Shown: positions 1 through 6,781, counted from the first letter of the stretch. The stretch is 16,333 nt of DNA from Candidatus Omnitrophota bacterium (GCA_016198915.1 JACQHS010000073.1:1-16333); one strand, 5' to 3'. Translations and numbers: made by a program. The notes: a model not told the origin generated them from the sequence alone.

Positions 1-469
1 CCTTCACGCCCCACGGATCGGTTTGCTTGTCGATGAGCGTCTGGAGCTGCTGGTTGAGTTTCTCCCGATGGATCAGCAGCTCATCGAGCTCCACCTGGCC
101 CAGGACGCTGCGCAGCGTGGTCTGGGCCATCTGCGAGCTGGCAAACAGGTAATCTTCCACCTCGACGATGGCCTTGTTGGGCTCGATGACGCGGAAGTAG
201 ACGACCGCGTTGACCTTGATGGAGACGTTGTCTTTCGTGATGACGTCCTGCGGCGGCACATCGAGCGTGATGGTCCGCAGGCTGATGCGGATGAGCCGGT
301 CGATCGGAAACAGAATGAGCACCAGGCCAGGCCCCAGCGGCTGCGGCAGCATGCGCCCCAGCCGGAAGACCACCCCGCGCTCGTACTCATTGAGGATCTT
401 GATGCAGTTCATGAGCCAGAACACGCCGATGACGATCGGAAACGACACCCAACTAAACCATTGCAGCAT
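1..469 (-). CDS. Slipin / stomatin-like SPFH (band 7) membrane protein, C-terminus beyond window edge
   Basis: The reading frame gives 156 codons and runs off the left edge. The N-terminus is one hydrophobic helix (about residues 5-20), followed by NEYERGVVFRLGR and GPGLVLILFPIDRLIRISLR, then the PPQDVITKDNVSIKVNAVVY segment. These are hallmarks of the prokaryotic slipin SPFH domain. An ATTLRS-type segment (here TTLRSVLGQVELDELL) also fits. Slipins are anchored to the inner membrane and oligomerise into membrane microdomain scaffolds. They are classically encoded beside NfeD proteases, which cleave the slipin C-terminal region in characterised archaeal homologues. Here the start lies 16 bases after the nfeD stop. 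A strong Shine-Dalgarno (AGGAGG, 475-480) sits five bases from the ATG, so the two are almost certainly one operon. Only the truncation by the window is odd. The family call is firm; the client process is unknown. Confidence 0.95.
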   Translation of the reverse strand, partial: MLQWFSWVSFPIVIGVFWLMNCIKILNEYERGVVFRLGRMLPQPLGPGLVLILFPIDRLIRISLRTITLDVPPQDVITKDNVSIKVNAVVYFRVIEPNKAIVEVEDYLFASSQMAQTTLRSVLGQVELDELLIHREKLNQQLQTLIDKQTDPWGVK

Positions 470-474
470 TCAGC

Positions 475-480
475 CCTCCT
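475..480 (-). promoter_or_regulatory. Shine-Dalgarno site of the slipin gene
   Basis: Read on the minus strand the bases are AGGAGG, five bases before the ATG at 469. This perfect site fixes the slipin start and lies in the short gap after the nfeD stop codon. Confidence 0.8.
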
Positions 481-485
481 TAGGG

Positions 486-1871
486 TTAGAGTTTGTCGAC
501 GACGAGACGCAGACTGTCCACTTGAATGACGCGGATCTTCTCGCCTTTGGCGATCGGCCTAGCACTGCTGGCATTCCACAGCTCGCCGTGCACGAACACC
601 GTGCCCTCGGGATCGAGTTTGGAGGAGGCGACCCCGATTTCTCCCACGAGGCCCTGCGCGCCGGTGGTCACCCGGGCCGCCTGTGCGCGAAGCGCCCGCT
701 GGAGGACGAAGAGAATGATGGCGCTCAGGGTGGCGACCGTGGGGACGATGACGCCCAGTGACACGTCGAGTTGCGGATAGGGGGACTCAAACAGCATGAG
801 GCTGCCGAGTGTCAGGGAGATGACGCCGCCGATAGCCAGCAAGCCATGGCTGACGATTTTGATTTCCGCGATGAGCAGGCCGATGCCTAAGACGATGAGC
901 GCGATCGCCGCGTAGCTCACCGGCAGCGTCTGGAACGCGTAGAGGGCCAGCAGCAAGCAGATGAGCCCGGCGATGCCGGGAAAGCCGATCCCAGGGTGCG
1001 TGAACTCAAAGATGAGGCCCAGCGTGCCCAGGAGCATGAGGAGGTAGGCGATATTGGGATTCGTGATGACGGCCAAGAACTGCTGGCGCGCTGACATGGC
1101 GAGCGTCACAATCTCAGCCCCCGCCGTGTGGAGTTCCACCGCGACGCCGGCCAGTTCAACCCGACGCCCGTCAATCTGCGTGAGGAGATCCGGCAGATCC
1201 GCCGCGATGAGATCGACGATGCGTTCCGTGACCGCCTCGGTCTCCGTCGCCGACACGCTTTCGGTCACGGCTCGTTTGGCCCACTCCTCGTTGCGGCCGC
1301 GGGCCTTGGCGATGGTCGCGACCCAGGCGACCGTATCGTTGATGATTTTCTGGCTCATGGGGTCGCGGCTTTCCTCCTCGACAATTTCTTCTTCGGTGTC
1401 GCGGCCTTTCTGTTTGGACTCGCTCTCCGCGCTCCGCTTGATCCGTTTGATGAGCTTCCTGACGGGCCCGCCGCCCTCCACAGTGACCGGATGTGCCGCC
1501 CCGATGTTCGTGGAGGGCGCCATGGCGGCCACATGGGCGGCCAGCGTGATGAAGACCCCGGCCGAGCCGGCCCGCGAGCCGGAGGGCGCGACGTAGACAA
1601 CGACCGGAACCTTCGCGTTCATGAGGCGCTTGACGATCCCGCGGGTGGATTCCAACAGCCCCCCAGGCGTATCGAGGAGGAGGACGAGACACACCGAGCC
1701 GTCGGTTTCCGAGCGGTTGACCGCGTCCTCGATGTACTGCTGGGTCACCGGGCTGATGATTTCGTTGTCCAGCTCAATGACGTTCACGTGGGCGGCCTGC
1801 GCGGGAGTGATGCTCAGCCATCCCAGCAGAAAGCCGACTGCAGTGAGCGCGCTCATCCGGACGGCGTTCAT
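486..1871 (-). CDS. nfeD: Long-form NfeD: membrane-bound ClpP-class serine protease
   Basis: The protein has 461 residues. A signal peptide (about 1-26, ending AQA) precedes a ClpP-like periplasmic protease domain (about 28-260). TPGG at 68-71, then SGSRAGSAGVFI with likely nucleophile Ser103, match the family. Lys175 in MSQKIIND is the likely dyad lysine, as in the archaeal 1510-N protease. Hydrophobic segments at about 271-290, 294-312, 317-337, 343-360 and 371-391 form the membrane region. The C-terminal OB-fold NfeD domain (about 403-461) contains GLVGEIGVA, GTVFVHGELWNA and KGEKIRVIQVDSLRLVV. The protease of such proteins cleaves partner slipins, and a slipin follows here. Residues 135-172 form a highly charged K/R-then-E insertion that makes the Ser-Lys distance 72 residues, against about 41 in the archaeal enzyme. 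The ATG at 1871 has little Shine-Dalgarno character; Met6 is an alternative. The gene sits 21 bases after a tRNA. Confidence 0.95.
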   Translation of the reverse strand: MNAVRMSALTAVGFLLGWLSITPAQAAHVNVIELDNEIISPVTQQYIEDAVNRSETDGSVCLVLLLDTPGGLLESTRGIVKRLMNAKVPVVVYVAPSGSRAGSAGVFITLAAHVAAMAPSTNIGAAHPVTVEGGGPVRKLIKRIKRSAESESKQKGRDTEEEIVEEESRDPMSQKIINDTVAWVATIAKARGRNEEWAKRAVTESVSATETEAVTERIVDLIAADLPDLLTQIDGRRVELAGVAVELHTAGAEIVTLAMSARQQFLAVITNPNIAYLLMLLGTLGLIFEFTHPGIGFPGIAGLICLLLALYAFQTLPVSYAAIALIVLGIGLLIAEIKIVSHGLLAIGGVISLTLGSLMLFESPYPQLDVSLGVIVPTVATLSAIILFVLQRALRAQAARVTTGAQGLVGEIGVASSKLDPEGTVFVHGELWNASSARPIAKGEKIRVIQVDSLRLVVDKL

Positions 1872-1892
1872 TGATCAAACTCGCAACTGAAA

Positions 1893-1969
1893 TGGTGGAG
1901 CAGGAGGGGCTTGAACCCTCGGCCTCGACGATGCCATCGTCGCGCTCTGCCCAGCTGAGCTACTGCCCC
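1893..1969 (-). tRNA. tRNA-Ala (anticodon GGC), CCA encoded
   Basis: Seventy-seven bases on the minus strand fold into a full cloverleaf. The acceptor arms are GGGGCAG and CTGCTCC with a G3-U70 wobble, discriminator A, then CCA. The anticodon stem CGACG/CGTCG closes loop ATGGCAT, giving anticodon GGC (plus-strand 1933-1935). The T arm is GAGGG-TTCAAGC-CCCTC, and the D arm is GCTC/GAGC. G3-U70 is the classic alanine identity element. The A32-U38 loop pair is also known to be conserved in bacterial alanine GGC tRNAs. It reads GCC and GCU codons. A good promoter lies upstream, and nfeD follows with no visible terminator between. Confidence 0.98.
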
Positions 1970-1991
1970 ACGGTAACCGGCGTGAACTCCT

Positions 1992-2021
1992 AACATAGCA
2001 TGGGCGTCGGGGGGGTGTCAA
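1992..2021 (-). promoter_or_regulatory. Sigma-70-type promoter of tRNA-Ala (and probably nfeD-slipin)
   Basis: On the minus strand a perfect -35 box TTGACA (2016-2021) is followed after 18 bases by TATGTT (1992-1997). Transcription would begin near 1985, about 16 bases before the mature tRNA 5' end. The spacer carries a run of seven C. It is the best promoter match I noticed in the window. Confidence 0.75.
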
Positions 2022-2038
2022 ACGCAGATACCCTGCGT

Positions 2039-2066
2039 TGCCCTCGGGAGAAACGCATGATAAGAT
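2039..2066 (+). promoter_or_regulatory. Possible nfo promoter giving a nearly leaderless mRNA
   Basis: TTGCCC (2039-2044) and TAAGAT (2061-2066) are separated by 16 bases. Transcription would start near 2073, only a few bases before the ATG at 2077. That would fit the missing Shine-Dalgarno site. The boxes are imperfect and the call is weak. Confidence 0.3.
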
Positions 2067-2076
2067 ATTGCGTCTT

Positions 2077-2955
2077 ATGCGCTTAGGGGTGCACGTTTCC
2101 ATTGCTGGCGGACTGGTGGAAGCCGTCGCGCGCGCGAAGCGGCTCGGCTGCACGACGATGCAGATCTTCAGCCGCAGCCCGCGAGGCGGCCCAGCACCCA
2201 AGCTCCCTGCAGAGGTCGCCGAACAGTTTGACACCCAGCGCCGCCGCGCTAAGATCAATCCCCTCGCCATCCACAGCCCGTATATCATTAATCTCGCTTC
2301 GCCCGAGGCGCGGATGTGGAAGCAGTCATTGCGGCTCTATCAGGAAGAGTACGAGCGCGCCGGTCTGCTCAACGCGCAGTACCTTGTGACGCATGTCGGC
2401 AGCCACCGAGGCTCGGGCGATGCGGCTGGCATCGCGCGCGTGGCGCAGGCGCTCAATCAGACGCTGACGGACACCCCGTCATCGGTGATGATCCTGCTGG
2501 AAAACACCGCCGGGTCGGGTCAGGGGTTGGGCGACCAGTTTGAACAGCTGGCGGCCATGCGCGCCAAGGTCTCAGCAAAGAGTCGCCTTGGCATTTGTCT
2601 TGACACGGCGCATCTGTTTGCCGCGGGGCATCCCATCCACACGGCTGAGGGGCTCGAGGAAGTCCTCACGTCGTTCGACCGCATCATCGGCATGGAGCAC
2701 CTGCGGCTCATCCATCTCAATGATTCCAAGGCACCCTTCGGCTCGCGCGTGGACCGTCACTGGCACATCGGGCAGGGCCACCTCGGTGCGGAGGCGATCC
2801 GCCGCTTCATCAATCACCCGCGGCTCAAGTCCCTCCCCTTCATTCTGGAGACACCAAAGAAGAGCGAAGCGGACGATCACCGCAATCTCACCGCGGTCAG
2901 GAAGCTAGCCCATGGGCAGCGACAAGCTCGAGGCGCAGTTTCAGCGCATCGCTGA
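2077..2955 (+). CDS. nfo: Endonuclease IV (AP endonuclease, deoxyribonuclease IV)
   Basis: This is a zinc-dependent TIM-barrel enzyme of base-excision repair that cuts 5' of abasic sites. From the ATG at 2077 the protein has 292 residues and opens with the family-typical MRLGVHVSIAGG. All the metal-binding blocks are visible: His66 in AIHSPY, His106 in VTHVGS, Glu142 in LLENTAG, Asp176 and His179 in CLDTAHLFAAGH, His213 in LIHLNDSK, Asp226 and His228 in VDRHWHIGQGH, and Glu258 in FILETP. The frame is open upstream to a TTG at 2038, but that would add residues not typical of the family. The last 15 or so residues (AHGQRQARGAVSAHR) lie beyond the usual RNL-containing C-terminus and overlap the next gene by 44 bases. 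No convincing Shine-Dalgarno precedes the ATG. The gene is divergent from tRNA-Ala. Confidence 0.96.
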   Translation: MRLGVHVSIAGGLVEAVARAKRLGCTTMQIFSRSPRGGPAPKLPAEVAEQFDTQRRRAKINPLAIHSPYIINLASPEARMWKQSLRLYQEEYERAGLLNAQYLVTHVGSHRGSGDAAGIARVAQALNQTLTDTPSSVMILLENTAGSGQGLGDQFEQLAAMRAKVSAKSRLGICLDTAHLFAAGHPIHTAEGLEEVLTSFDRIIGMEHLRLIHLNDSKAPFGSRVDRHWHIGQGHLGAEAIRRFINHPRLKSLPFILETPKKSEADDHRNLTAVRKLAHGQRQARGAVSAHR

Positions 2956-3208
2956 TGCCGTTGAGCAGCAAGAGTCTGACCGCGTCGTGACCGAGGCGCT
3001 CACGGCTGCGCACGCCCTGTGTGTGACGGTCGCCGCTCACGCGCCAACGGCACAGGCCCGCACCGTGTTGACGAATGTGCAGACGGCGCTCGAGACGTGG
3101 CAAACCGTCTGGCCGCGGCTGGGCGCCCAGCAGGAATTCCGCCAGGCGGTGGCGCGCGAAGCCCATTTCTGGGCCCGGAAGCTCGGTGGGCTGGCAGACG
3201 ATCGTTAG
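2912..3208 (+). CDS. Uncharacterised small helical protein (98 aa)
   Basis: I do not recognise this protein. It has 98 residues and starts MGSDKLEAQF. It is predicted by eye to be almost entirely alpha-helical, rich in Ala, Gln and Glu, with no Gly or Pro break except PTAQA at about residue 45 and PRLGAQ at about 70. It has no Cys motif, signal peptide or membrane segment. The start overlaps the 3' end of nfo by 44 bases in another frame, and an AGGA-like site lies just upstream. The stop is followed within a few bases by the next gene, so it belongs to the same transcript. Its composition could suit a helical-bundle adaptor or regulator, but no function can be assigned. The alternative, that it is a spurious frame, is less likely because removing it would leave a gap of about 260 bases in an otherwise packed operon. 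Confidence 0.65.
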   Translation: MGSDKLEAQFQRIADAVEQQESDRVVTEALTAAHALCVTVAAHAPTAQARTVLTNVQTALETWQTVWPRLGAQQEFRQAVAREAHFWARKLGGLADDR

Positions 3209-3214
3209 CCCGTG

Positions 3215-3907
3215 ATGCCCGAGACCGGCGGGTTTATTCCGTGGGGGCCGGATCATCGGGGGGTCGTTGCGCTGACCGCACTTGCGGCGGCCGCGTGCAT
3301 CGCTGGCCGCGCGCGGCTGCGAGGCGTCGATGACCGCGTGGGCCGGCGAGTCTTGGCTGCAGGACTGGCCGCGAATGAAATCACCGGATGGGGGGTGGCG
3401 CTGTCGCAGGGTCGCCTGCAGCTGCCCCTGCAGCTGTGTGACTTAGCGTTGATCGCCGTAGTCGTCGCGTTGCTGACGACGCATCGGCCGGCCGCCGAGC
3501 TGGCGTATTTCTGGGGACTGGCCGGCAGCCTGCAAGCGATCCTGACACCGGATCTCCGGCAGCCGTTTCCGAGCTACTGGTGGATCCAGTTTTTCCTGAG
3601 CCACTGCGGGGTGGTGTTGTGCGCCGTGTACCTCGCGGTGACGGGACGCGTGCAACCCACGCACGGGTCCGTCTGGCGCATGTTTGGATGGACAAATCTC
3701 TATGCCGGGATCGTGGGCCTCATCAACTGGCGCTTCGAAGCCAACTTTGGCTATCTCGCCCACAAGCCCATGCAGCCGAGCCTGCTGGACGCCCTCGGGC
3801 CGTGGCCGTATTACATTGGAGGGATGGAGCTGATCGCGCTGGCGTCGTTGTACCTCTATTACGCGCCGTTTGTCCTGGCCCGATGGGCGGGTCAACGGAT
3901 GCCATGA
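3215..3907 (+). CDS. YwaF / TMEM164-family integral membrane protein (TIGR02206-like)
   Basis: The protein has 230 residues with about six to seven hydrophobic segments. It carries the blocks I associate with the bacterial YwaF family: LPLQLCDLAL (70-79), FWGLAGSLQAILTPDL (99-114), FFLSHCGVV (126-134), GLINWRFEANFGYLAHKP (168-185) and SLLDALGPWPYYI (189-201). The family has no settled bacterial function. Human TMEM164, which I recall being grouped with it, has been reported as a Cys/His-dependent acyltransferase in ether-phospholipid remodelling. The counterparts here would be Cys75 and His130, an inference. A GTG directly precedes the ATG at 3212. The previous gene stops six bases upstream, and the stop codon overlaps the next start as ATGA. 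A role in lipid or envelope metabolism is plausible, not shown. Confidence 0.85.
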   Translation: MPETGGFIPWGPDHRGVVALTALAAAACIAGRARLRGVDDRVGRRVLAAGLAANEITGWGVALSQGRLQLPLQLCDLALIAVVVALLTTHRPAAELAYFWGLAGSLQAILTPDLRQPFPSYWWIQFFLSHCGVVLCAVYLAVTGRVQPTHGSVWRMFGWTNLYAGIVGLINWRFEANFGYLAHKPMQPSLLDALGPWPYYIGGMELIALASLYLYYAPFVLARWAGQRMP

Positions 3908-4176
3908 TGGCTGAACCGCTTGAGATTGTGGCGCAGGGCACGCCGAATCCGAACGCGGCCAAGTTTACGCTCAACCGCGTCGTCGCAGCCCAGGGCAAGA
4001 CGTATCGCGATCCCGCGGCCGCCGATGCGGCATGGGCCAAACAGCTCTTGACGATTCCTGGCGTGACGCAGGTGTTCGCCATCAATAACTTTGTCTCTGT
4101 CAATAAGCGGCCCGAGGCAGATTGGAACGTGATCGGCCCGCACGTGGAGCGGGTGCTGCGAGAGACATTTGCCTAA
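3904..4176 (+). CDS. Stand-alone Nfu/NifU N-terminal domain protein
   Basis: The protein has 90 residues (ATG 3904; the adjacent ATG at 3907 would give 89). It matches the Nfu N-terminal domain (Pfam Nfu_N): the TPNPNAAKFTLN block at about 13-24, IPGVTQVFAINNFVSVNK at about 51-68, then an acidic helix ending in WNVIGPHVERVLRETF. In iron-sulfur scaffold proteins this domain sits in front of a cluster-binding NifU C-terminal domain with a CxxC motif. Here the CxxC domain is absent and the protein contains no cysteine at all, so it cannot hold a cluster alone. Single-domain versions occur in several bacteria with unclear roles. The start overlaps the stop of the YwaF-like gene (ATGA), which implies translational coupling. 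Confidence 0.88.
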   Translation: MMAEPLEIVAQGTPNPNAAKFTLNRVVAAQGKTYRDPAAADAAWAKQLLTIPGVTQVFAINNFVSVNKRPEADWNVIGPHVERVLRETFA

Positions 4177-4180
4177 CCAA

Positions 4181-4187
4181 GGAGGAG
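4181..4187 (+). promoter_or_regulatory. Shine-Dalgarno site of the 323-aa membrane protein
   Basis: AAGGAGGAG runs into the ATG at 4190 with only a few bases between. It decides this start over the in-frame TTG at 4169, which lies inside the preceding gene. Confidence 0.75.
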
Positions 4188-4189
4188 TA

Positions 4190-5161
4190 ATGGGGCCAGC
4201 GATCGGACGATCGATCGGTGCAGGGTTTCGGGCGGCGAATCGGAGCTGGGCAGGGCTGGGCTTGCTCGTGGCGAGTTGGGCGGCGGTCTGGGCCGTGTCG
4301 GCGCTGCTGATGTTGCTGACGAAGATGCCGGCGGAGCTGCTGCGTCCGCCGCAGCCCGGTGCGGCAGTAACGGCGCCTCAACCGGTCGCGCCTGCGAGCG
4401 AGCCGGAGGCCGCGGCGGAGAACACGCAGGACCGCGCCGACCGAGAAGCGGTTGAGCGCTGGACGCGGACGGCGGGCGAGTGGCTGGGCCGCGCCTGGCC
4501 GGTCATGTTACTGGTGCTCGCGCTGTTGTTGGCGGCCAACACGTGGCTGGCCGGCGGGCAAATCGGCTATCTGTCAAAGATCGTCCAGGACGGAAACGCC
4601 CGCCTTGCGGAGTTCTGGCAGGCGGGCACGAGGGCGTTTCCGGCCCTGCTGGGCGCCTGGCTGTTGACGGCGGGTGTTGCGCTGGCCGGGGTGCTTGTCG
4701 TCGTGCTGCTGTCGCTGATCGCCAATGCGGTCCCGGCCGTCGTCAGCGGGGTCTTGGGGTTGCTGATGGCGCTTGGGGCCGCTGTGGCGCTGGTCTGGCT
4801 TGCCGTCCGGCTCGTGTTTTGGTACCCGGCGATTGTCATCGCCGGGGCAGGTCCGGTGGCTGGTCTGAAGGCGTCGTTCCAGGCGACCCGGGGCCGCTGG
4901 TGGAGCCTCTGCGGACTGATTGCGCTGCTGGGCGTCATCTTCTTCGGTATCTCGATGCTCCTTGGGGTGATCGAAGGCCTGGCCAATACGGCCGGGGGGG
5001 GTGCTGGACGCGGTCTTGGAATTGCGATCAATCTCCTCGGGGCCGCGGTGAATTTCTATCTTGGGTTCGTCAGCCTCGCGGCCGTCCTGCGCTTCTATGC
5101 CGACGTCACGTCCAGCGCGCCGGCCCCGTCGGCGCAGACGGCTTCGCCCGCTGCGGGATGA
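4190..5161 (+). CDS. Polytopic membrane protein with a Pro/Ala-rich loop, function unknown
   Basis: The protein has 323 residues with about six hydrophobic segments (roughly 22-43, 103-123, 150-177, 183-218, 238-262 and 277-303). A polar loop (about 45-97), rich in Pro, Ala and Glu, separates the first two, and a short Pro/Ala/Ser tail ends the protein. The layout, with the WYPAIVIAGAGPVAGLKASF and TRGRWW segments, recalls the membrane domains of the DUF975 / glycerophosphodiesterase-membrane type: helices, a connector ending in an amphipathic 'A-L-K-x-S' turn, then more helices. No catalytic residues are recognisable. The strong Shine-Dalgarno at 4181 fixes the start. Its stop overlaps an ATG of the next frame (ATGA at 5158-5161), and the lipoprotein that follows is probably a functional partner. 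A scaffold or permease-like role at the inner membrane is possible, but nothing specific can be named. Confidence 0.8.
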   Translation: MGPAIGRSIGAGFRAANRSWAGLGLLVASWAAVWAVSALLMLLTKMPAELLRPPQPGAAVTAPQPVAPASEPEAAAENTQDRADREAVERWTRTAGEWLGRAWPVMLLVLALLLAANTWLAGGQIGYLSKIVQDGNARLAEFWQAGTRAFPALLGAWLLTAGVALAGVLVVVLLSLIANAVPAVVSGVLGLLMALGAAVALVWLAVRLVFWYPAIVIAGAGPVAGLKASFQATRGRWWSLCGLIALLGVIFFGISMLLGVIEGLANTAGGGAGRGLGIAINLLGAAVNFYLGFVSLAAVLRFYADVTSSAPAPSAQTASPAAG

Positions 5162-5172
5162 GGGAGCAATCG

Positions 5173-6402
5173 ATGTCGCGCAGACAACAGCTCGCATGGT
5201 GGGGAGGATGCCTGCTCCTGGCGGCCGGATGCGGCGGACCGAAACCGTCGGTCAAGTCAGGGTTCTTGGAGCATCCGCCGCGGCGGGTGGCGGTCCTGCC
5301 GTTTGTGATCACCTTCGATTACGACCTCAGCGAGGGACAGACGATCCCCGAGTCTCATCAGCTGGGCAGAACGCTGTTCCGCAAGACGTTCTACCATGCC
5401 TTTACGACCTTTGGGTATGAGGATCTGAAGCTGTCTGACGTCGACGCGCAGTTGGCGTCGGCGTTCGGGCCCATTGAGAGCGGCGCGTGGCGGGCCGCAC
5501 GCCCGCAGGCGGTGGGCGAAGCGCTGGGGGCGGATGCCCTGGTGTACGGTGAGATTGAGCGGATCATGCATTTTGCCACCCCGCTCTACACCGAAACCAG
5601 CCTTTCCGCCACCCTGCGCATGGTGGACGCCCGCACCGGCGAAGAGCTCTGGCGCCAGCAGGTCAAGGCGGCCGACCGGGGCGGGGCGGTCGTCCAGAAA
5701 GGCCAAGTGGTCGATTTCATTCAGGATCAGATGCGAAGCTATAACCCTGGCATCAAATTCCTGCGCGTGTCCGATATGGCGGCGCGGCACGCGATCAAGG
5801 GATTGCCCAATCCGCCCTGGAGCGGTCCCATGCGAGAGACCACGCGTGCGCGGTCCGATCGCGCGGTGCGTCTGGCGGTGCTGCCGTTTGATGCGAGGAA
5901 ACCCGCCTGGCGCACAGCTGCCGCGTCGCTGCGCACGTATCTTGCGGCGGATCTTCAGGACAGCCCGTTTGAAGTGCTGGAGCTCCAGCAGGTGGATGCC
6001 GCCCTCGCCTCGCTGGGCTGGAAGGCGGAAGAGCCGTTGCCTGAAGATCTGCCGTTGCAGCAATTGGCGAAGGCCCTGGAGGTGGATTCGGTGCTGCGGG
6101 GAACGGTCACCGGCTACGGCCGGACCTATGCCGTCGTGGAATCCTGGGTGAAGGCGGAGTTGCAAGTGGATCTGGTGGACGCCCAAAGCGGCACGGTGAT
6201 CTGGTCGGAGAAACAGAAGGGGTCGCGCACCGCAGGCATCTTCAAGGGGCCGACCGGCTACAAGTCGCTAGCCACGGCTCCCATCAGCGGAATGAAGACC
6301 AGCAACCTTGAGCGCGTGTCCAACAACCTCACCCATAAGCTGGCGGAGGCGCTCAATGCCTCTCCGGCCGTGATGACGTACGTGGACGAGAAGACTCAGT
6401 AG
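5173..6402 (+). CDS. Lipoprotein with two tandem GNA1162/CsgG-like domains
   Basis: The protein has 409 residues. A short signal peptide ends in LLLAAGC, with Cys20 the likely lipidated residue. Two related halves follow. The first has RRVAVLPF (37-44), EALGADALVYGEI (116-128) and DARTGEELW. The second has VRLAVLPF (232-239), KALEVDSVLRGTV (300-312) and DAQSGTVIW. The order of blocks (AVLPF strand, helix, G/V-D-x-L-x-G strand, D-A-x-x-G-x-x-x-W strand) is that of periplasmic lipoprotein domains of the GNA1162 (DUF799) and CsgG/LpoB type. Such proteins sit at the outer membrane and assist envelope assembly or secretion. AGGGAG six bases before the ATG at 5173 favours this start over the ATG at 5158, which overlaps the previous stop. 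The frame is open far upstream, but that part overlaps the membrane-protein gene. The specific role is unknown. Confidence 0.85.
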   Translation: MSRRQQLAWWGGCLLLAAGCGGPKPSVKSGFLEHPPRRVAVLPFVITFDYDLSEGQTIPESHQLGRTLFRKTFYHAFTTFGYEDLKLSDVDAQLASAFGPIESGAWRAARPQAVGEALGADALVYGEIERIMHFATPLYTETSLSATLRMVDARTGEELWRQQVKAADRGGAVVQKGQVVDFIQDQMRSYNPGIKFLRVSDMAARHAIKGLPNPPWSGPMRETTRARSDRAVRLAVLPFDARKPAWRTAAASLRTYLAADLQDSPFEVLELQQVDAALASLGWKAEEPLPEDLPLQQLAKALEVDSVLRGTVTGYGRTYAVVESWVKAELQVDLVDAQSGTVIWSEKQKGSRTAGIFKGPTGYKSLATAPISGMKTSNLERVSNNLTHKLAEALNASPAVMTYVDEKTQ

Positions 6403-6418
6403 CATCGGCGCGCCTGGG

Positions 6419-6781
6419 ATGGGAGGGGAACAGCGTCGCTTCATCCGGATCACAAGCCGCCTCACCGCGATTGTGAAGATCGTGAAGACCGGCAAGATCA
6501 AGCGCGCGCTGACCAGGGATGTGAGTGCGGGCGGCATCTGCGTTGTGACCGAAGAGATCTTGGAGCCGGGCACCGCGCTTGAGGTGGAGTTGAAACTGCC
6601 GGACCGCGAGGCCCCGGTGCGGTTCCTGGGCGAGGTGGCCTGGAGCCGGCCGATCGGCCCCACGCCGAAGAGCTATGAGAATCCCACCGAGGAGACCGGC
6701 GTCAAGTTCATCTCCATCGATCCGAACGACCGCACCCTCCTCATGCAGTACGCCAAACTGAACGCCCCGCCAAAATCATGA
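6419..6781 (+). CDS. PilZ-domain protein 1, intact c-di-GMP-binding signature
   Basis: The protein has 120 residues and is a single PilZ domain, a sensor of cyclic di-GMP. Both ligand motifs are visible: RxxxR as Arg6-Arg10 in QRRFIR, and DxSxxG as Asp34, Ser36 and Gly39 in RDVSAGGI. The barrel continues with GTALEVELKLPDR and VRFLGEVAWSRP, and ends in ETGVKFISIDPNDRTLLMQY. There is no effector domain, so it must act through a partner protein. No partner is obvious; the upstream lipoprotein gene is 16 bases away. Translation start is weakly supported, since a GGGAGGGG lies just after the ATG, not before it. The stop overlaps the leuS start (ATGA), so the PilZ protein and leucyl-tRNA synthetase are probably co-translated. 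Confidence 0.92.
   Translation: MGGEQRRFIRITSRLTAIVKIVKTGKIKRALTRDVSAGGICVVTEEILEPGTALEVELKLPDREAPVRFLGEVAWSRPIGPTPKSYENPTEETGVKFISIDPNDRTLLMQYAKLNAPPKS

Noticed and set aside
1128..1874. Long plus-strand frame of 248 codons opposite nfeD
   Set aside because: It is a shadow frame antisense to a clearly conserved protease gene; its translation is Arg/Asp-rich and lacks any domain.
1893..2077. Possible integrative element site at the tRNA 3' end
   Set aside because: I saw no integrase and no second copy of the tRNA 3' end in the window.
4480..5172. Upstream extension of the lipoprotein frame
   Set aside because: It overlaps the membrane-protein gene in another phase and translates to low-complexity Arg/Gly-rich sequence. 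The lipobox and Shine-Dalgarno support the start at 5173.
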